NCBI RefSeq assembly: GCF_028747205.1
Contig: NZ_CP112880.1
Span: forward strand, 2,914,001-2,978,000
Reading direction: 5' to 3'
From: Streptomyces sp. CA-278952
GTDB taxonomy: Bacteria > Actinomycetota > Actinomycetes > Streptomycetales > Streptomycetaceae
DNA: 64,000 nucleotides
Shown: positions 27,651 to 36,260 of the stretch, one piece after another
Numbering within the stretch: the stretch's first letter is position 1
Layout: every line of letters starts with the position of its first letter
Notes under the pieces: model-generated
Databases searched by the model: none
What the model saw: the letters and a program-made list of their open reading frames with translations, nothing else
Told to the model about the DNA's origin: nothing
Translations under genes and position numbers: made by a program

Positions 27651-28739
27651 ATGCCGGACCGACGCCGTCGCACCGCCTTCCGCCTCCCCCTGCCCCTGCC
27701 CCTGCACGAGCGGTCCGCTCCCTTGATGCGGGAACGCCTGCCCTCTTCGCCGGACTCCCCGCCCCCGGGCTCCTCCTCCCAGGGCTCCTCCTCCCAGGGC
27801 TCCTCCTCCCAGGGCCCGTCCTCGTCGGGTCCCTCTTCCACGGACTCCTCGTCCTCGGGCTCCTCGGGCTCCTCCTCCCCGGGTCATTCCTCGCCGGATT
27901 CCTCCTCGGAATCCGCACCGGCCGCCGGCTCCGCCGCGAAGCCTCAGGAGGACAACCCGTTCGCCGCGCCGCCCGTGGACCGTCCGGACCAGCCGTGGCA
28001 GCCGCGCCGCCCCGCCGGGCCCAACGGGCCGGAGGGGGCGAACGGTTCGGACGGGAACGGTGGGCCCGGCCGGGACGGCTCCGCCGGGGACCGCCCGTCG
28101 TGGGGCAGCCAGTGGAGCAGCAAACAGCCCGGCCGGGGCAACGGCGGCTTCGGCGGCCGCCCCGGCGGGAACGGCTCCGGTGGCCCGGGAGGCAAGGGCG
28201 GATCCGAACGCGGCGGTCCGGGCGGACTGCGCTGGGACCCCACCGACCCCGCACAGCGGCGCGCCCGCTACGCGGTGCTCGGCGGTATGTGGGCCTTCTT
28301 CTTCGCCCTCTTCGACCTCCCGGAGCTCGCCCTCCTCCTGGGCGCGCTCTCGACGTACTGGGCGATCAGCGCGCTCCGCACCCCGATGAAGAGCGCCTCC
28401 GCGACGGACCGCACGGCGGCGGGCGGCACCGGGGCGGCCGGGACCGCTGCGGGCACCGGGACGAGAGCCACGGCGGGGGACGTCTCCGGAGCCTCGCCCA
28501 CCGTGCCCACGCCCGCAGCGCCTCCGAACGTCAGCAGCAGGCAGCAGACCACGGCGGCGGTGAGCGGACTGGTGGCCGCCCTGCTGGCGCTGCTCATCGT
28601 GGCGACCACGTACACCGTGCAGCTCGTCTACCGCGACTACTACACGTGCGTGAACGACGCCCTGACCAAGACGGGCGCGGTGTCCTGCAACGACCAGCTG
28701 CCGAAGCCGCTGGAGCCGTTCTTCGGCGTCAAGGAGTAG
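27651..28739 (+). CDS. Low-complexity membrane protein, function unknown
   Basis: 362 residues from ATG 27651 (ATG 27726 is possible). The first 100 residues are basic then Ser-rich with SSSQG repeats (about residues 40-53) and SSSSGSSG runs; a Gly/Asn/Pro-rich stretch covers 115-190. The conserved part begins at WDPTDPAQRRARYAVLGGMW, with one or two helices (WAFFFALFDLPELALLLGAL), an Ala/Thr linker, another helix (VSGLVAALLALLIVATTYTVQLVY) and a short end with two cysteines (YTCVNDALTKTGAVSCNDQLP). It looks like a streptomycete-specific protein. It overlaps the convergent DUF6350 gene by 11 bases. Confidence 0.75.
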   Translation: MPDRRRRTAFRLPLPLPLHERSAPLMRERLPSSPDSPPPGSSSQGSSSQGSSSQGPSSSGPSSTDSSSSGSSGSSSPGHSSPDSSSESAPAAGSAAKPQEDNPFAAPPVDRPDQPWQPRRPAGPNGPEGANGSDGNGGPGRDGSAGDRPSWGSQWSSKQPGRGNGGFGGRPGGNGSGGPGGKGGSERGGPGGLRWDPTDPAQRRARYAVLGGMWAFFFALFDLPELALLLGALSTYWAISALRTPMKSASATDRTAAGGTGAAGTAAGTGTRATAGDVSGASPTVPTPAAPPNVSSRQQTTAAVSGLVAALLALLIVATTYTVQLVYRDYYTCVNDALTKTGAVSCNDQLPKPLEPFFGVKE

Positions 28740-30642
28740 GCGGCTCCGGACGGTCCGCTTCCGGCGCGGGACGGCCTGCGGCGACCTCGGCGGGATCAGC
28801 AGAATCGGCGGGGCCGGTCTGACCAGTGGGGCCCGCGGGACCAGCGGGACCAGCGGGACCAGCGGGACCAGCGGGACCAGCGGGACCAGCGGGGAAGTCG
28901 GCCATCAGGCCGCCGGAACCCCGCTTCAGGGAGGCCCAACGGGCCTCCCTGAAGTCTTTCCCGTGCCAGTCTTTCCCGTGCCAGTCCTTCCCGTGCCACG
29001 GGTCGGTCGGCAGGAAGTCGTACGGCTCGAACCCCGCGTCACCCCTCCCCGCCCCCGGCCCGGCCCCGTCGGCCAGAGCGCCGGACACCGTTTCGGGGGC
29101 AGCCCCGGGGGCCGGAACGGCGGACGCGGCGGGTGCCGCGGAACCACCCTGCGCCGCATCGCCGGACGCACCCACCGCCCGCCCCCGCCAGCGCCACGGC
29201 ACCCACCAGCGGTGCGGACGCCCGATGGCGGCCTGCGCGTCCGCCCCCGCCTTCTCCTCGGACGCCGTCGCTTTCGCTGCCGTTTTCGCTGCCGCCTTCG
29301 CCGGTGCCGACTCGGTCACCTGGGGCTCGTCCGCTTCCGGTACGTCCCTGCGCCAGGCCCAGCCCGGGGTGCGCAGGCGCCACAGGCGCAGCAGCAGGAC
29401 CGCCGGTACGCCGATGCCCGCGGTCCACGCCAGTGCCGCCGGCCCGGCCAGCCACCACACCGGGCCGAACTCCCTCAGCGCCCCGGTGCCGAGCGGCCCG
29501 CCGGCCACCGCCATGAGCAGCCCCGTCGCGGCACCGCAGGCCAGCGCGGCGAGCAGCGTCACCAGCACCGTCTCGCGCCGGCTCCACACCTGAGCACGGG
29601 GCACGTCGGCGGGCGCGGCCCTGCGGGCGGTGAACCAGGCGACCGCCAGCGCGGCCGCCACCGGCACCGCCAGGGCCGCCCCGCTCAGCAGGGAGCCCGC
29701 CTCCTGGTCCGGCACGGCCGCCAGCAGGGGGAAATGCGGTGCCGCCGGAGTCCCGTCGAGGCCCAGCGGGGTGGCGGTGGCTCCCGTGCCGAGCGAGAAG
29801 CCGGGCCCGAGCCCGTACGAAGCTCCCCACAGGGCGGCGTTGGGCACGAGCGAGGCGGCCAGCAGGAGCACGGCGAACCGTCCCGGCCAGTCGCCCGCGA
29901 GCCCCAGGAACGCCTCCTGCGCCGCCCCCGCGTTCCGGCCGAGCGCCACCGCGACCACCAGCGCGCCACCCCCGAGCAGCACCGTCACGCCCACCGCCGC
30001 CGACCGGCACGCCGCCTCGGCCCGGTCCCGGAAGCGTGTCCGCGCGATCGCCTCCTGAAGCACCAGGGGAGACCAGGACGGCAGGGGCCCGAGTGGCCGC
30101 CCGGCCGCCGTCCACACCCCGGCCGCCGCCGCACCGGCCACCACGAGCGCCACCGGGAACACCAGCGTGTCCGGGTCCGGGCGCAGCGAACCGCCGCGCG
30201 CACCGGCCGCCGCCCCCGCCACGACCAGCAGGTATCCCGCGGTCACCGCGCAGAACACGCCCGCCTGCGAAGGCCTGGGCCGCCCCTCCTCCGCCTCCGC
30301 CGCATCGCGCGCCGCGCGGTGCGCCAGCCAGACCGGGCCCACCGCGAGCAGCAGCGGCACCATGGAGACGGGGGCGGGAACGCCGCTCAGCGTGTCGGGC
30401 CGCACGAGTCCCGCGCCGTGCGCGAGCAGCCATACCCCGGCCCCCGCGCGCAGCGCACCGCCCGGCCCGCTGTCGGGATACGGGGAGCTGATCCACAACA
30501 CCATGACCAGTACCGTCAGCGACCCGAGGCCGAGCCCGGCGGCGACGGCTCCCCGCACCAGGGCGGAGGCCAGGGCGAGGGTGCGGTTCCGCTCGGCCGT
30601 CGCCTTCGGGCTGCGTTGCGTCATCTGGGTCACGCGGCCCAT
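28729..30642 (-). CDS. DUF6350 polytopic membrane protein with repeat-rich C-terminus
   Basis: 637 residues from ATG 30642 (GTG 30633 or ATG 30624 possible). About ten transmembrane segments fill residues 20-430 (SALVRGAVAAGLGLGSLTVL first, SYGLGPGFSLGTGATATPL as a conserved-looking loop), as in the DUF6350 family, sometimes annotated as a cell-division (PerM-like) protein. The cytoplasmic tail from about 430 is disordered. It contains three WHGKD repeats, then FREARWASLKRG encoded by a perfect hairpin, then six GPA triplet repeats of collagen type, and ends acidic/Pro-rich. Divergent from the HTH/sigma-like gene across a 108-base AT-richer gap. Confidence 0.82.
   Translation of the reverse strand: MGRVTQMTQRSPKATAERNRTLALASALVRGAVAAGLGLGSLTVLVMVLWISSPYPDSGPGGALRAGAGVWLLAHGAGLVRPDTLSGVPAPVSMVPLLLAVGPVWLAHRAARDAAEAEEGRPRPSQAGVFCAVTAGYLLVVAGAAAGARGGSLRPDPDTLVFPVALVVAGAAAAGVWTAAGRPLGPLPSWSPLVLQEAIARTRFRDRAEAACRSAAVGVTVLLGGGALVVAVALGRNAGAAQEAFLGLAGDWPGRFAVLLLAASLVPNAALWGASYGLGPGFSLGTGATATPLGLDGTPAAPHFPLLAAVPDQEAGSLLSGAALAVPVAAALAVAWFTARRAAPADVPRAQVWSRRETVLVTLLAALACGAATGLLMAVAGGPLGTGALREFGPVWWLAGPAALAWTAGIGVPAVLLLRLWRLRTPGWAWRRDVPEADEPQVTESAPAKAAAKTAAKATASEEKAGADAQAAIGRPHRWWVPWRWRGRAVGASGDAAQGGSAAPAASAVPAPGAAPETVSGALADGAGPGAGRGDAGFEPYDFLPTDPWHGKDWHGKDWHGKDFREARWASLKRGSGGLMADFPAGPAGPAGPAGPAGPAGPAGPTGQTGPADSADPAEVAAGRPAPEADRPEPPTP
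28837..28890. repeat. Six tandem 9-bp repeats (gggaccagc)
   Basis: Six exact copies of gggaccagc. On the coding (minus) strand they encode GPA repeats in the DUF6350 protein tail. Nine-base units keep the frame when copies change. Confidence 0.9.
28954..28998. repeat. Three tandem 15-bp repeats encoding WHGKD
   Basis: Units gtctttcccgtgcca at 28954, 28969 and 28984; the third has one change. They encode the pentapeptide WHGKD three times in the DUF6350 tail and directly abut a 14-bp perfect inverted repeat at 28924-28954. Confidence 0.9.
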
Positions 30643-30750
30643 GCTGCCAACGACACGCGCTTATTTCGCGTAACGCGCGAACAGCCGTTGTGTCGCCCAA
30701 TATACGTTTATGTACTTTTTTACTCAGTGCGGCGTTGCCGGGGGTCGGCC

Positions 30751-32028
30751 ATGACCCGGAGCACGACCGACGAGGCCGCCGCGCCGCAGCTGCCCTCCCC
30801 CAAGGAGCGCCGCAGACTGCGCGAGGCGAAGTCGCTGAGCGAGGAGCAGGTAGCGGCGGCGGTCGGCGTCACACGCGCCACCGTGCGCTCCTGGGAGACG
30901 GGGCGCACGAGCCCGCGCGGACGCAAGCGCGCGCTGTACGCGAAGCTCATCGCCCCCGAACCGGAGGCGCCCACCACGACGCCATCAGCGGCTGCGGCTG
31001 GGCCTGCGGTGGGGGCTGCGGCAATGCCTGCAGTTGAGGCTGTGGCTGTGGCTGTGGCGACTCAGGAGCCTCCTCCCGAAGCCCCTCCGGAAGCCGCTTC
31101 GGAGGCACAGGTGCCGGTGCCGGTGGTACAGGTGCCGGTGGTGGCGGAGGCAGAGAAAGAGAAAGAGAGGGAGGGGGAGGGGGACGCGGAGGCCATCGGC
31201 GAACGGCACCGCTCCCCCGCCGAGGCGTTCGACGAGCTGTACGCCCTGACCGCCCCCGGCCTCGTCCGGCAGGCCTACCTGCTGACCGGCCGCCGTGCCC
31301 TGGCCCGCGAGTCCGTCGAGCGTGCCTTCCAACTGGCCTGGCACCGCTGGCCCGAGGTGGCCGTCGACCGCGACCCGGCCGGCTGGGTGCGCGCGGCGGC
31401 GTACGAGTACGCCATGTCCCCCTGGCACCGGCTGCGCCGCGCGCACCGGCATCCCGACCCCCCGCCCACGGAGCCGGGGAAGCAGGCGCTGTTCGACGCG
31501 CTGCTCGACCTGCCCCCGGCCTACCGGCGCACGCTCCTCCTGTACGACGGGGTCGGCCTGGACCTCCCGGAGACCGCGGCCGAGACGGAGGCCAGCACCC
31601 CGGCTGCGGCGGGCCGTCTGCTGACCGCCCGCGCCACCGTCGTCGAGCGGCTCCCCGAACTCGCGGCCGCCGGCTCGCCCGCCGAGCAGTCGGCCCTGCT
31701 GCACGACCGGCTCGGCAGCCTCGCGCGCGCCGAGCACGTCCCCGTACCGCGGCCGGCCCGTGCCGTGCGCACCGGCAGCGAGGACAGGGCCAGGCTGTGG
31801 ACCCGGGCCGCCATCGCGGGCGTCGCGCTGCTCATCGCCGTGACGGGACTGACCCTGCACACCGCGCCCACCCACTACGAGCCGCCGATCGCCCCCGCCG
31901 AGCGGGTCGGGGGGGTACCGCCCCGCGGTGGTCCGCAGAAGCTCACCGCACAGGATCTGAAGCTCCAGAAGTCGCTGCGCGAGCAGCTGTCGCACGGCCC
32001 CGAGCGGCTGATTCCGCAGCTCCGGTGA
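30751..32028 (+). CDS. HTH protein with degenerate ECF-sigma-like domain and C-terminal transmembrane helix
   Basis: 425 residues from ATG 30751; the open frame upstream overlaps the divergent gene. Three parts are visible. (1) XRE-type HTH, about residues 18-60: LREAKSLSEEQVAAAVGVTR, then ATVRSWETGRTSPRGRK. (2) A Glu/Val/Pro low-complexity linker, 70-150, with a KEKEREGEG run. (3) A sigma-70 region-2/region-4 resembling segment, 155-320: FDELYALTAPGLVRQAYLLTG, RAFQLAWHRWPEV, ALLDLPPAYRRTLLLYDGVGLDLPETA (start of a sigma-4-like helix pair). One transmembrane helix follows (AAIAGVALLIAVTGLTL, near 350) with about 60 residues outside. The combination is odd: it may be a membrane-tethered regulator. 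Confidence 0.7.
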   Translation: MTRSTTDEAAAPQLPSPKERRRLREAKSLSEEQVAAAVGVTRATVRSWETGRTSPRGRKRALYAKLIAPEPEAPTTTPSAAAAGPAVGAAAMPAVEAVAVAVATQEPPPEAPPEAASEAQVPVPVVQVPVVAEAEKEKEREGEGDAEAIGERHRSPAEAFDELYALTAPGLVRQAYLLTGRRALARESVERAFQLAWHRWPEVAVDRDPAGWVRAAAYEYAMSPWHRLRRAHRHPDPPPTEPGKQALFDALLDLPPAYRRTLLLYDGVGLDLPETAAETEASTPAAAGRLLTARATVVERLPELAAAGSPAEQSALLHDRLGSLARAEHVPVPRPARAVRTGSEDRARLWTRAAIAGVALLIAVTGLTLHTAPTHYEPPIAPAERVGGVPPRGGPQKLTAQDLKLQKSLREQLSHGPERLIPQLR

Positions 32029-32069
32029 GCCGTCACGCGGACAGAGCCGTCACCCGGACGGCAGGCGCG

Positions 32070-32103
32070 CGTACGCGAACGGCGGACCCGTACGCGAACG
32101 GCG
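32070..32103. repeat. Direct repeat cgtacgcgaacggcg
   Basis: Two exact 15-bp copies at 32070-32084 and 32089-32103, 19 bp apart. The second copy forms the base of the 32094-32151 terminator stem, so the first copy could pair with the same right arm (32137-32151 region) as an alternative stem. Confidence 0.8.
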
Positions 32104-32151
32104 CGGGCCCGCACCCCTGCATCACAGGGAGTGCGGGCCCGCGCCGTTCGC
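32094..32151. terminator. Very long bidirectional terminator between the HTH gene and sucD
   Basis: Perfect 21-bp stem: 32094-32114 pairs with 32131-32151. The loop has its own 5-bp stem, ccctg (32115-32119) with caggg (32125-32129). It lies between convergent stops at 32028 and 32181. Confidence 0.9.
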
Positions 32152-32180
32152 AGCGTGTCTCCGCCGCCTGACCGACTGCG

Positions 32181-33065
32181 TCAGGCGCCGAGGATCTCGC
32201 GCGCCAGCTTGGCGGTCTCGGTCGGCGTCTTGCCGACCTTGACGCCGGCGGCCTCAAGGGCCTCCTTCTTCGCCTGGGCGGTGCCCGAGGAGCCGGAGAC
32301 GATGGCGCCGGCGTGGCCCATGGTCTTGCCCTCCGGGGCGGTGAAGCCCGCGACGTAGCCGACGACCGGCTTGGTGACGTTCTTCGCGATGAAGTCGGCG
32401 GCACGCTCCTCGGCGTCGCCGCCGATCTCGCCGATCATCACGATGAGGTCGGTCTCCGGGTCCGCCTCGAACGCCGCGAGGGCGTCGATGTGCGTGGTGC
32501 CGATGACCGGGTCGCCCCCGATGCCCACGGCGGACGAGAAGCCGATGTCACGGAGCTCGTACATCATCTGGTAGGTCAGCGTGCCGGACTTGGACACGAG
32601 ACCGATGCGGCCGGGCTTGGTGATGTCGCCCGGGATGATGCCGGCGTTGGACTGGCCGGGGGTGATGAGACCCGGGCAGTTCGGGCCGATGATCCGGGTC
32701 TTGTTGCCCTTCGCGCCGGCGTACGCCCAGAAGGCGGCCGAGTCGTGGACGGCGATGCCCTCGGTGATCACGACGGCGAGCGGGATCTCGGCGTCGATCG
32801 CCTCGATGACGGCGGCCTTCGAGAAGGCCGGCGGCACGAAGAGGACGGACACGTTCGCGCCGGTCTTCTCCATCGCCTCGGCGACGGAGCCGAAGACCGG
32901 TACCTCGGTGCCGTCGAAGTCGACGGAGGTGCCGGCCTTGCGCGGGTTCACGCCGCCGACGATGTTGGTGCCGTCGGCGAGCATGAGCTTGGTGTGCTTC
33001 ATGCCCGTCGCGCCGGTCATCCCCTGGACGATGACCTTGCTGTCCTTGGTGAGGAAGATAGCCAT
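32181..33065 (-). CDS. sucD: Succinyl-CoA synthetase alpha subunit
   Basis: 294 residues from ATG 33065. Substrate-level phosphorylation in the TCA cycle: succinyl-CoA to succinate with ADP or GDP. The CoA-binding Rossmann part holds [19 protein letters not shown] (near 11-29) and GGVNPRKAG; the ligase part holds [13 protein letters not shown]. The phosphorylated histidine lies in [12 protein letters not shown] (near residue 250). Second gene of sucCD, 21 bases after sucC. Confidence 0.97.
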   Translation of the reverse strand: MAIFLTKDSKVIVQGMTGATGMKHTKLMLADGTNIVGGVNPRKAGTSVDFDGTEVPVFGSVAEAMEKTGANVSVLFVPPAFSKAAVIEAIDAEIPLAVVITEGIAVHDSAAFWAYAGAKGNKTRIIGPNCPGLITPGQSNAGIIPGDITKPGRIGLVSKSGTLTYQMMYELRDIGFSSAVGIGGDPVIGTTHIDALAAFEADPETDLIVMIGEIGGDAEERAADFIAKNVTKPVVGYVAGFTAPEGKTMGHAGAIVSGSSGTAQAKKEALEAAGVKVGKTPTETAKLAREILGA

Positions 33066-33086
33066 GGTGGTCTGAGTCCCTCTTCC

Positions 33087-34268
33087 TTACTTCGCAGCCG
33101 CGGCGAGCTCGGCGGCCTTGTCGGCCGCGCCGTCCATGGTGTCCACGCGCTGCACGAGCGGGTGGTTGGCGTCGGAAAGGATCTTGCGACCCAGCTCCGC
33201 GTTGTTGCCGTCGAGTCGCACGACCAGCGGCTTCTCGACCTTCTCGCCCTTGGACTCGAGCAGCGCGAGCGCCTGCACGATGCCGTTGGCGACCTCGTCA
33301 CAGGCGGTGATGCCACCGAAGACGTTGACGAAGACGGACCGGACGTCCGGGTCGCCGAGGATGATCTCCAGGCCGTTCGCCATGACCTCTGCGGAGGCGC
33401 CGCCACCGATGTCGAGGAAGTTGGCGGGCTTCACGTTGCCGTGGTTCTCACCGGCGTACGCGACGACGTCCAGGGTCGACATGACCAGACCGGCGCCGTT
33501 GCCGATGATGCCGACCTCGCCGTCGAGCTTGACGTAGTTGAGGTTCTTGGCCTTGGCGGCAGCCTCGAGCGGGTTGGCTGCGGCCTTGTCCTCGAGCGCC
33601 TCGTGATCCGGCTGACGGAAGTCGGCGTTCTCGTCGAGAGACACCTTGCCGTCCAGGGCCAGAATCCGGCCGTCCTTGGTCTTCACCAGCGGGTTGACCT
33701 CGACGAGGAGCGCGTCCTCGGCGACGAAGGTGTCCCACAGGGTCACCAGGGCCTCGGCGACACCCTCGGCCACGTCGGCCGGGAACTTCGCCAGGGCCAC
33801 GATCTCGCGGGCCTTGACGATGTCGACCCCGTCGACGGCGTTGACGGGGACCTTCGCGAGGGCCTCGGGGGTCTTCTCCGCGACCTCCTCGATGTCCATG
33901 CCGCCCTGCACCGAGGCCATGGCCAGGAAGGTGCGGTTGGTGCGGTCGAGGAGGTACGAGACGTAGTACTCCGCCTCGATCTCCGGGGACAGCTCGGCGA
34001 TCATCACCTTGTGGACCGTGTGGCCCTTGATGTCCATACCGAGAATGTCGGTCGCCCGGGCGACCGCCTCGTCGGCGTCGGCCGCCAGCTTGACGCCGCC
34101 TGCCTTGCCTCGGCCACCGACCTTCACCTGCGCCTTGACGACAGACTTGCCGCCCAGCTTCTCGGTCGCCTCGCGGGCTGCCTCAGGCGTGTCGATGACT
34201 TCACCGGCCAGCACCGGTACACCGTGCTTGGCGAAGAGGTCCCTCGCCTGGTACTCGAACAGGTCCAC
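33087..34268 (-). CDS. sucC: Succinyl-CoA synthetase beta subunit (ADP-forming type)
   Basis: 393 residues from GTG 34268. ATP-grasp subunit that pairs with SucD. Signatures: [19 protein letters not shown] at the start, [20 protein letters not shown] (nucleotide site), [22 protein letters not shown] (Mg ligands), [13 protein letters not shown] and [15 protein letters not shown]. Length is normal. A 640-base upstream region carries a good match to the Streptomyces Crp consensus (34448-34461), so control by Crp/cAMP is possible. Confidence 0.97.
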   Translation of the reverse strand: MDLFEYQARDLFAKHGVPVLAGEVIDTPEAAREATEKLGGKSVVKAQVKVGGRGKAGGVKLAADADEAVARATDILGMDIKGHTVHKVMIAELSPEIEAEYYVSYLLDRTNRTFLAMASVQGGMDIEEVAEKTPEALAKVPVNAVDGVDIVKAREIVALAKFPADVAEGVAEALVTLWDTFVAEDALLVEVNPLVKTKDGRILALDGKVSLDENADFRQPDHEALEDKAAANPLEAAAKAKNLNYVKLDGEVGIIGNGAGLVMSTLDVVAYAGENHGNVKPANFLDIGGGASAEVMANGLEIILGDPDVRSVFVNVFGGITACDEVANGIVQALALLESKGEKVEKPLVVRLDGNNAELGRKILSDANHPLVQRVDTMDGAADKAAELAAAAK

Positions 34269-34694
34269 GCGCGTCCGTCCCTTTTAGTGGTATCGCGGTT
34301 CGTTCTTCTGCGTGGGCGTGCCGCGATGGGCAACGTGACTGCGCGGTCACAAGGAAGGCGCACACGGTGTCCGAGTACGCGGCATGTCCATCCGGCAGGT
34401 TATCCCCGCGCTCCGTGTGACCCTAAATCGCAGATCCCACCTGAGCGGTGATAACGGTCACAGGGGGTATTCCCTCCAGCTCCCGGACGGGGCTCGCCGG
34501 GAGCCGGAAGAGGCCGGTCGGAACCGGAGCGCCCGGCCCTGGTCCCCCTGGGCCGAGTACTCCGATGTGGTGAACGTGAACCGTGCGGCCTCTCAGCCCG
34601 CGCCGTTCGTCCTTGTTTCGGACCACCCAGAGCCGACCACTCAGAGCCGACCCAGCAGAGGGGGCTTCTCAGAAGGGTTCCTCGGAGGGGGCCC
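34269..34694. other. Long leader/intergenic region upstream of sucC
   Basis: About 425 bases with no convincing gene. It contains three TGTGACC-type sequences: at about 34337 (reverse), 34415 (forward) and 34457 (reverse, part of the Crp-like site). Two copies of cagagccgacc near 34627 and 34640 form a short direct repeat. Confidence 0.5.
34448..34461. promoter_or_regulatory. Crp-like binding site GTGATAACGGTCAC
   Basis: The sequence fits GTG-N6-GNCAC, which I recall as the S. coelicolor Crp consensus. It lies about 180 bases upstream of the sucC start. A TATCCCCGCGC-type lower-GC stretch nearby (34400-34415) could be promoter DNA. Match by eye only. Confidence 0.5.
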
Positions 34695-34865
34695 TCAGAG
34701 CGCGGGCAGCGCGTCCGTCACGAAGGACGGGGCGACGGAGGTGACGCCCTGGGCGCCGGCGCCCGCGTGACCGATGGTGGAGCGGGCGTCCTCGCTGCCC
34801 GTGTCCGCCGGACCGCCCGCCAACGGCCGGGCCTGCGCCCCGACGCCCTCGGCCAGCGGCTGCAC
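34695..34865 (-). CDS. Possible small ORF downstream of the VWA gene
   Basis: 56 residues from GTG 34865 (VQPLAEGVGAQARPLAGG at the start, TSVAPSFVTDALPAL at the end). All but two codons end in G or C while second positions are mixed, which resembles real Streptomyces coding. The frame stays open up to the VWA stop region 46 bases upstream, so it may instead be the tail of a once-longer protein. No ribosome-binding site and no known domain were found. Low confidence. Confidence 0.3.
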   Translation of the reverse strand: MQPLAEGVGAQARPLAGGPADTGSEDARSTIGHAGAGAQGVTSVAPSFVTDALPAL

Positions 34866-34910
34866 GGATCGATGCTTGCACGAGCCCGTGGGGGTCGCCC
34901 AAGCCCCCGG

Positions 34911-36260
34911 TTACTGTTGGGTCTCCTTGTCCGGTATGGGCAGTGGCCTCTTCTCGATCGCCGCCGCCATGACGTCCGGGAAGGCATCCGGCGTACAGGC
35001 GAACGCTGGTGCGCCCAGCGCTCCGAGCGCCGCCGCGTGCTCGTGGTCGTACGCGGGTGCGCCCTCGTCGGAGAGCGCGAGCAGCGTCACGAACTGCACG
35101 CCGGAAGCCTTCATCGCGGCGACCCGCTTGAGCATCTCGTCGCGTATGCCGCCCTCGTAGAGGTCGCTGACGAGGACGACGACGGTGTCCGCGGGGCGGG
35201 TGATCTTCGACTGGCAGTAGGCGAGCGCCCGGTTGATGTCGGTGCCGCCGCCGAGTTGGGTGCCGAAGAGGACGTCGACCGGGTCGTCGAGCTGGTCCGT
35301 GAGGTCGACGACCGCCGTGTCGAAGACGACGAGCCGGGTCGAGAGGGTGCGCATGGAGGCGAGCACCGCCCCGAAGACCGAGGCGTAGACGACCGACGCG
35401 GCCATCGAGCCCGACTGGTCGACGCACAGGACGATGTCCTTCTTGGCGGACCGGGAGGCGCGCCCGTAGCCGATGAGGCGCTCGGGAACGATCGTGCCCG
35501 TCGGCGGCGCGCCGTCGGCCCCCGGGACGGGGAGGTAGTTCTTGAGGTTGGCCCGGATGGTGCGGTTCCAGTCGATGTCCCGGTGACGGGGCCGGCTGAT
35601 GCGCGCCAAGCGGTCCAGGGCGCCGGTCAGGGTGGCCCTGGTGCGGCTCTCCAGACGCTTCTCCAGGTCCTCGACGACCTTGCGGACCACAGCGCGCGCG
35701 GTCTCCTTCGTCGTCTCGGGCATCGCCTTGTTGAGGGAGAGCAGGGTGCCGACGAGGTGGACGTCCGCCTCGACCGCCTCCAGCATCTCCGGTTCGAGGA
35801 GCAGGGCCGCCAGGCCGAGCCGGTCGATCGCGTCGCGCTGCATGACCTGGACCACGGAGCTGGGGAAATAGGTCCGGATGTCGCCGAGCCAGCGGGCGAC
35901 GGAGGGCGCCGACGCGCCGAGACCCGCCGAACGGCCACCGGAACCCCGGCCGCCGGGCTTCTTCCCCGCGCCCCCGCCGTACAGCGCGTCCAACGCACCG
36001 TCCATCGCGGCGTCCTGGCCGGTGAGGGCGCGCCCGGTGCTGTCGGCACTGTCCGCGCCGAGCACCATTCGCCAGCGCCGCAGCCGTTCGGCGTCGGGCA
36101 CGTGCGGGGCGGCAGGCCGCGCCGTCGCGGAAGCCTGTGCCGTCGTCCGTTCCATCGTCTCCCCCTTCGGGTCCGTCGGGTCCGTCCCGCCGTGGCCCCT
36201 CATGCCGTGGTCGGTCGTACCCGGGTCGGTCGTACCCGGGTCGGTCGTGGTCCTCGTCAT
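34911..36260 (-). CDS. VWA-domain protein of a MoxR module (CoxE-like)
   Basis: 449 residues from ATG 36260; ATGA overlap with the DUF5682 stop supports this start, although ATG 36155 also has a purine-rich GGGGGAG upstream. Residues 1-35 are a DPGTT repeat tail. A helical region follows (about 60-230). The von Willebrand A domain is C-terminal: MIDAS motif VLCVDQSGSMAASVV (DxSxS, near 279), FGTQLGGGTDINRAL (Thr, near 340) and VVLVSDLYEGG (Asp, near 366). VWA partners of MoxR ATPases bind targets through the metal site and help insert cofactors or remodel complexes. Third gene of the minus-strand operon. Confidence 0.92.
   Translation of the reverse strand: MTRTTTDPGTTDPGTTDHGMRGHGGTDPTDPKGETMERTTAQASATARPAAPHVPDAERLRRWRMVLGADSADSTGRALTGQDAAMDGALDALYGGGAGKKPGGRGSGGRSAGLGASAPSVARWLGDIRTYFPSSVVQVMQRDAIDRLGLAALLLEPEMLEAVEADVHLVGTLLSLNKAMPETTKETARAVVRKVVEDLEKRLESRTRATLTGALDRLARISRPRHRDIDWNRTIRANLKNYLPVPGADGAPPTGTIVPERLIGYGRASRSAKKDIVLCVDQSGSMAASVVYASVFGAVLASMRTLSTRLVVFDTAVVDLTDQLDDPVDVLFGTQLGGGTDINRALAYCQSKITRPADTVVVLVSDLYEGGIRDEMLKRVAAMKASGVQFVTLLALSDEGAPAYDHEHAAALGALGAPAFACTPDAFPDVMAAAIEKRPLPIPDKETQQ

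Noticed and set aside
28963..30750. Long plus-strand reading frame leading into the HTH gene
   Set aside because: It is antisense to the DUF6350 membrane protein gene, with Arg/Pro/Gly-rich shadow composition; the HTH protein starts naturally at 30751.
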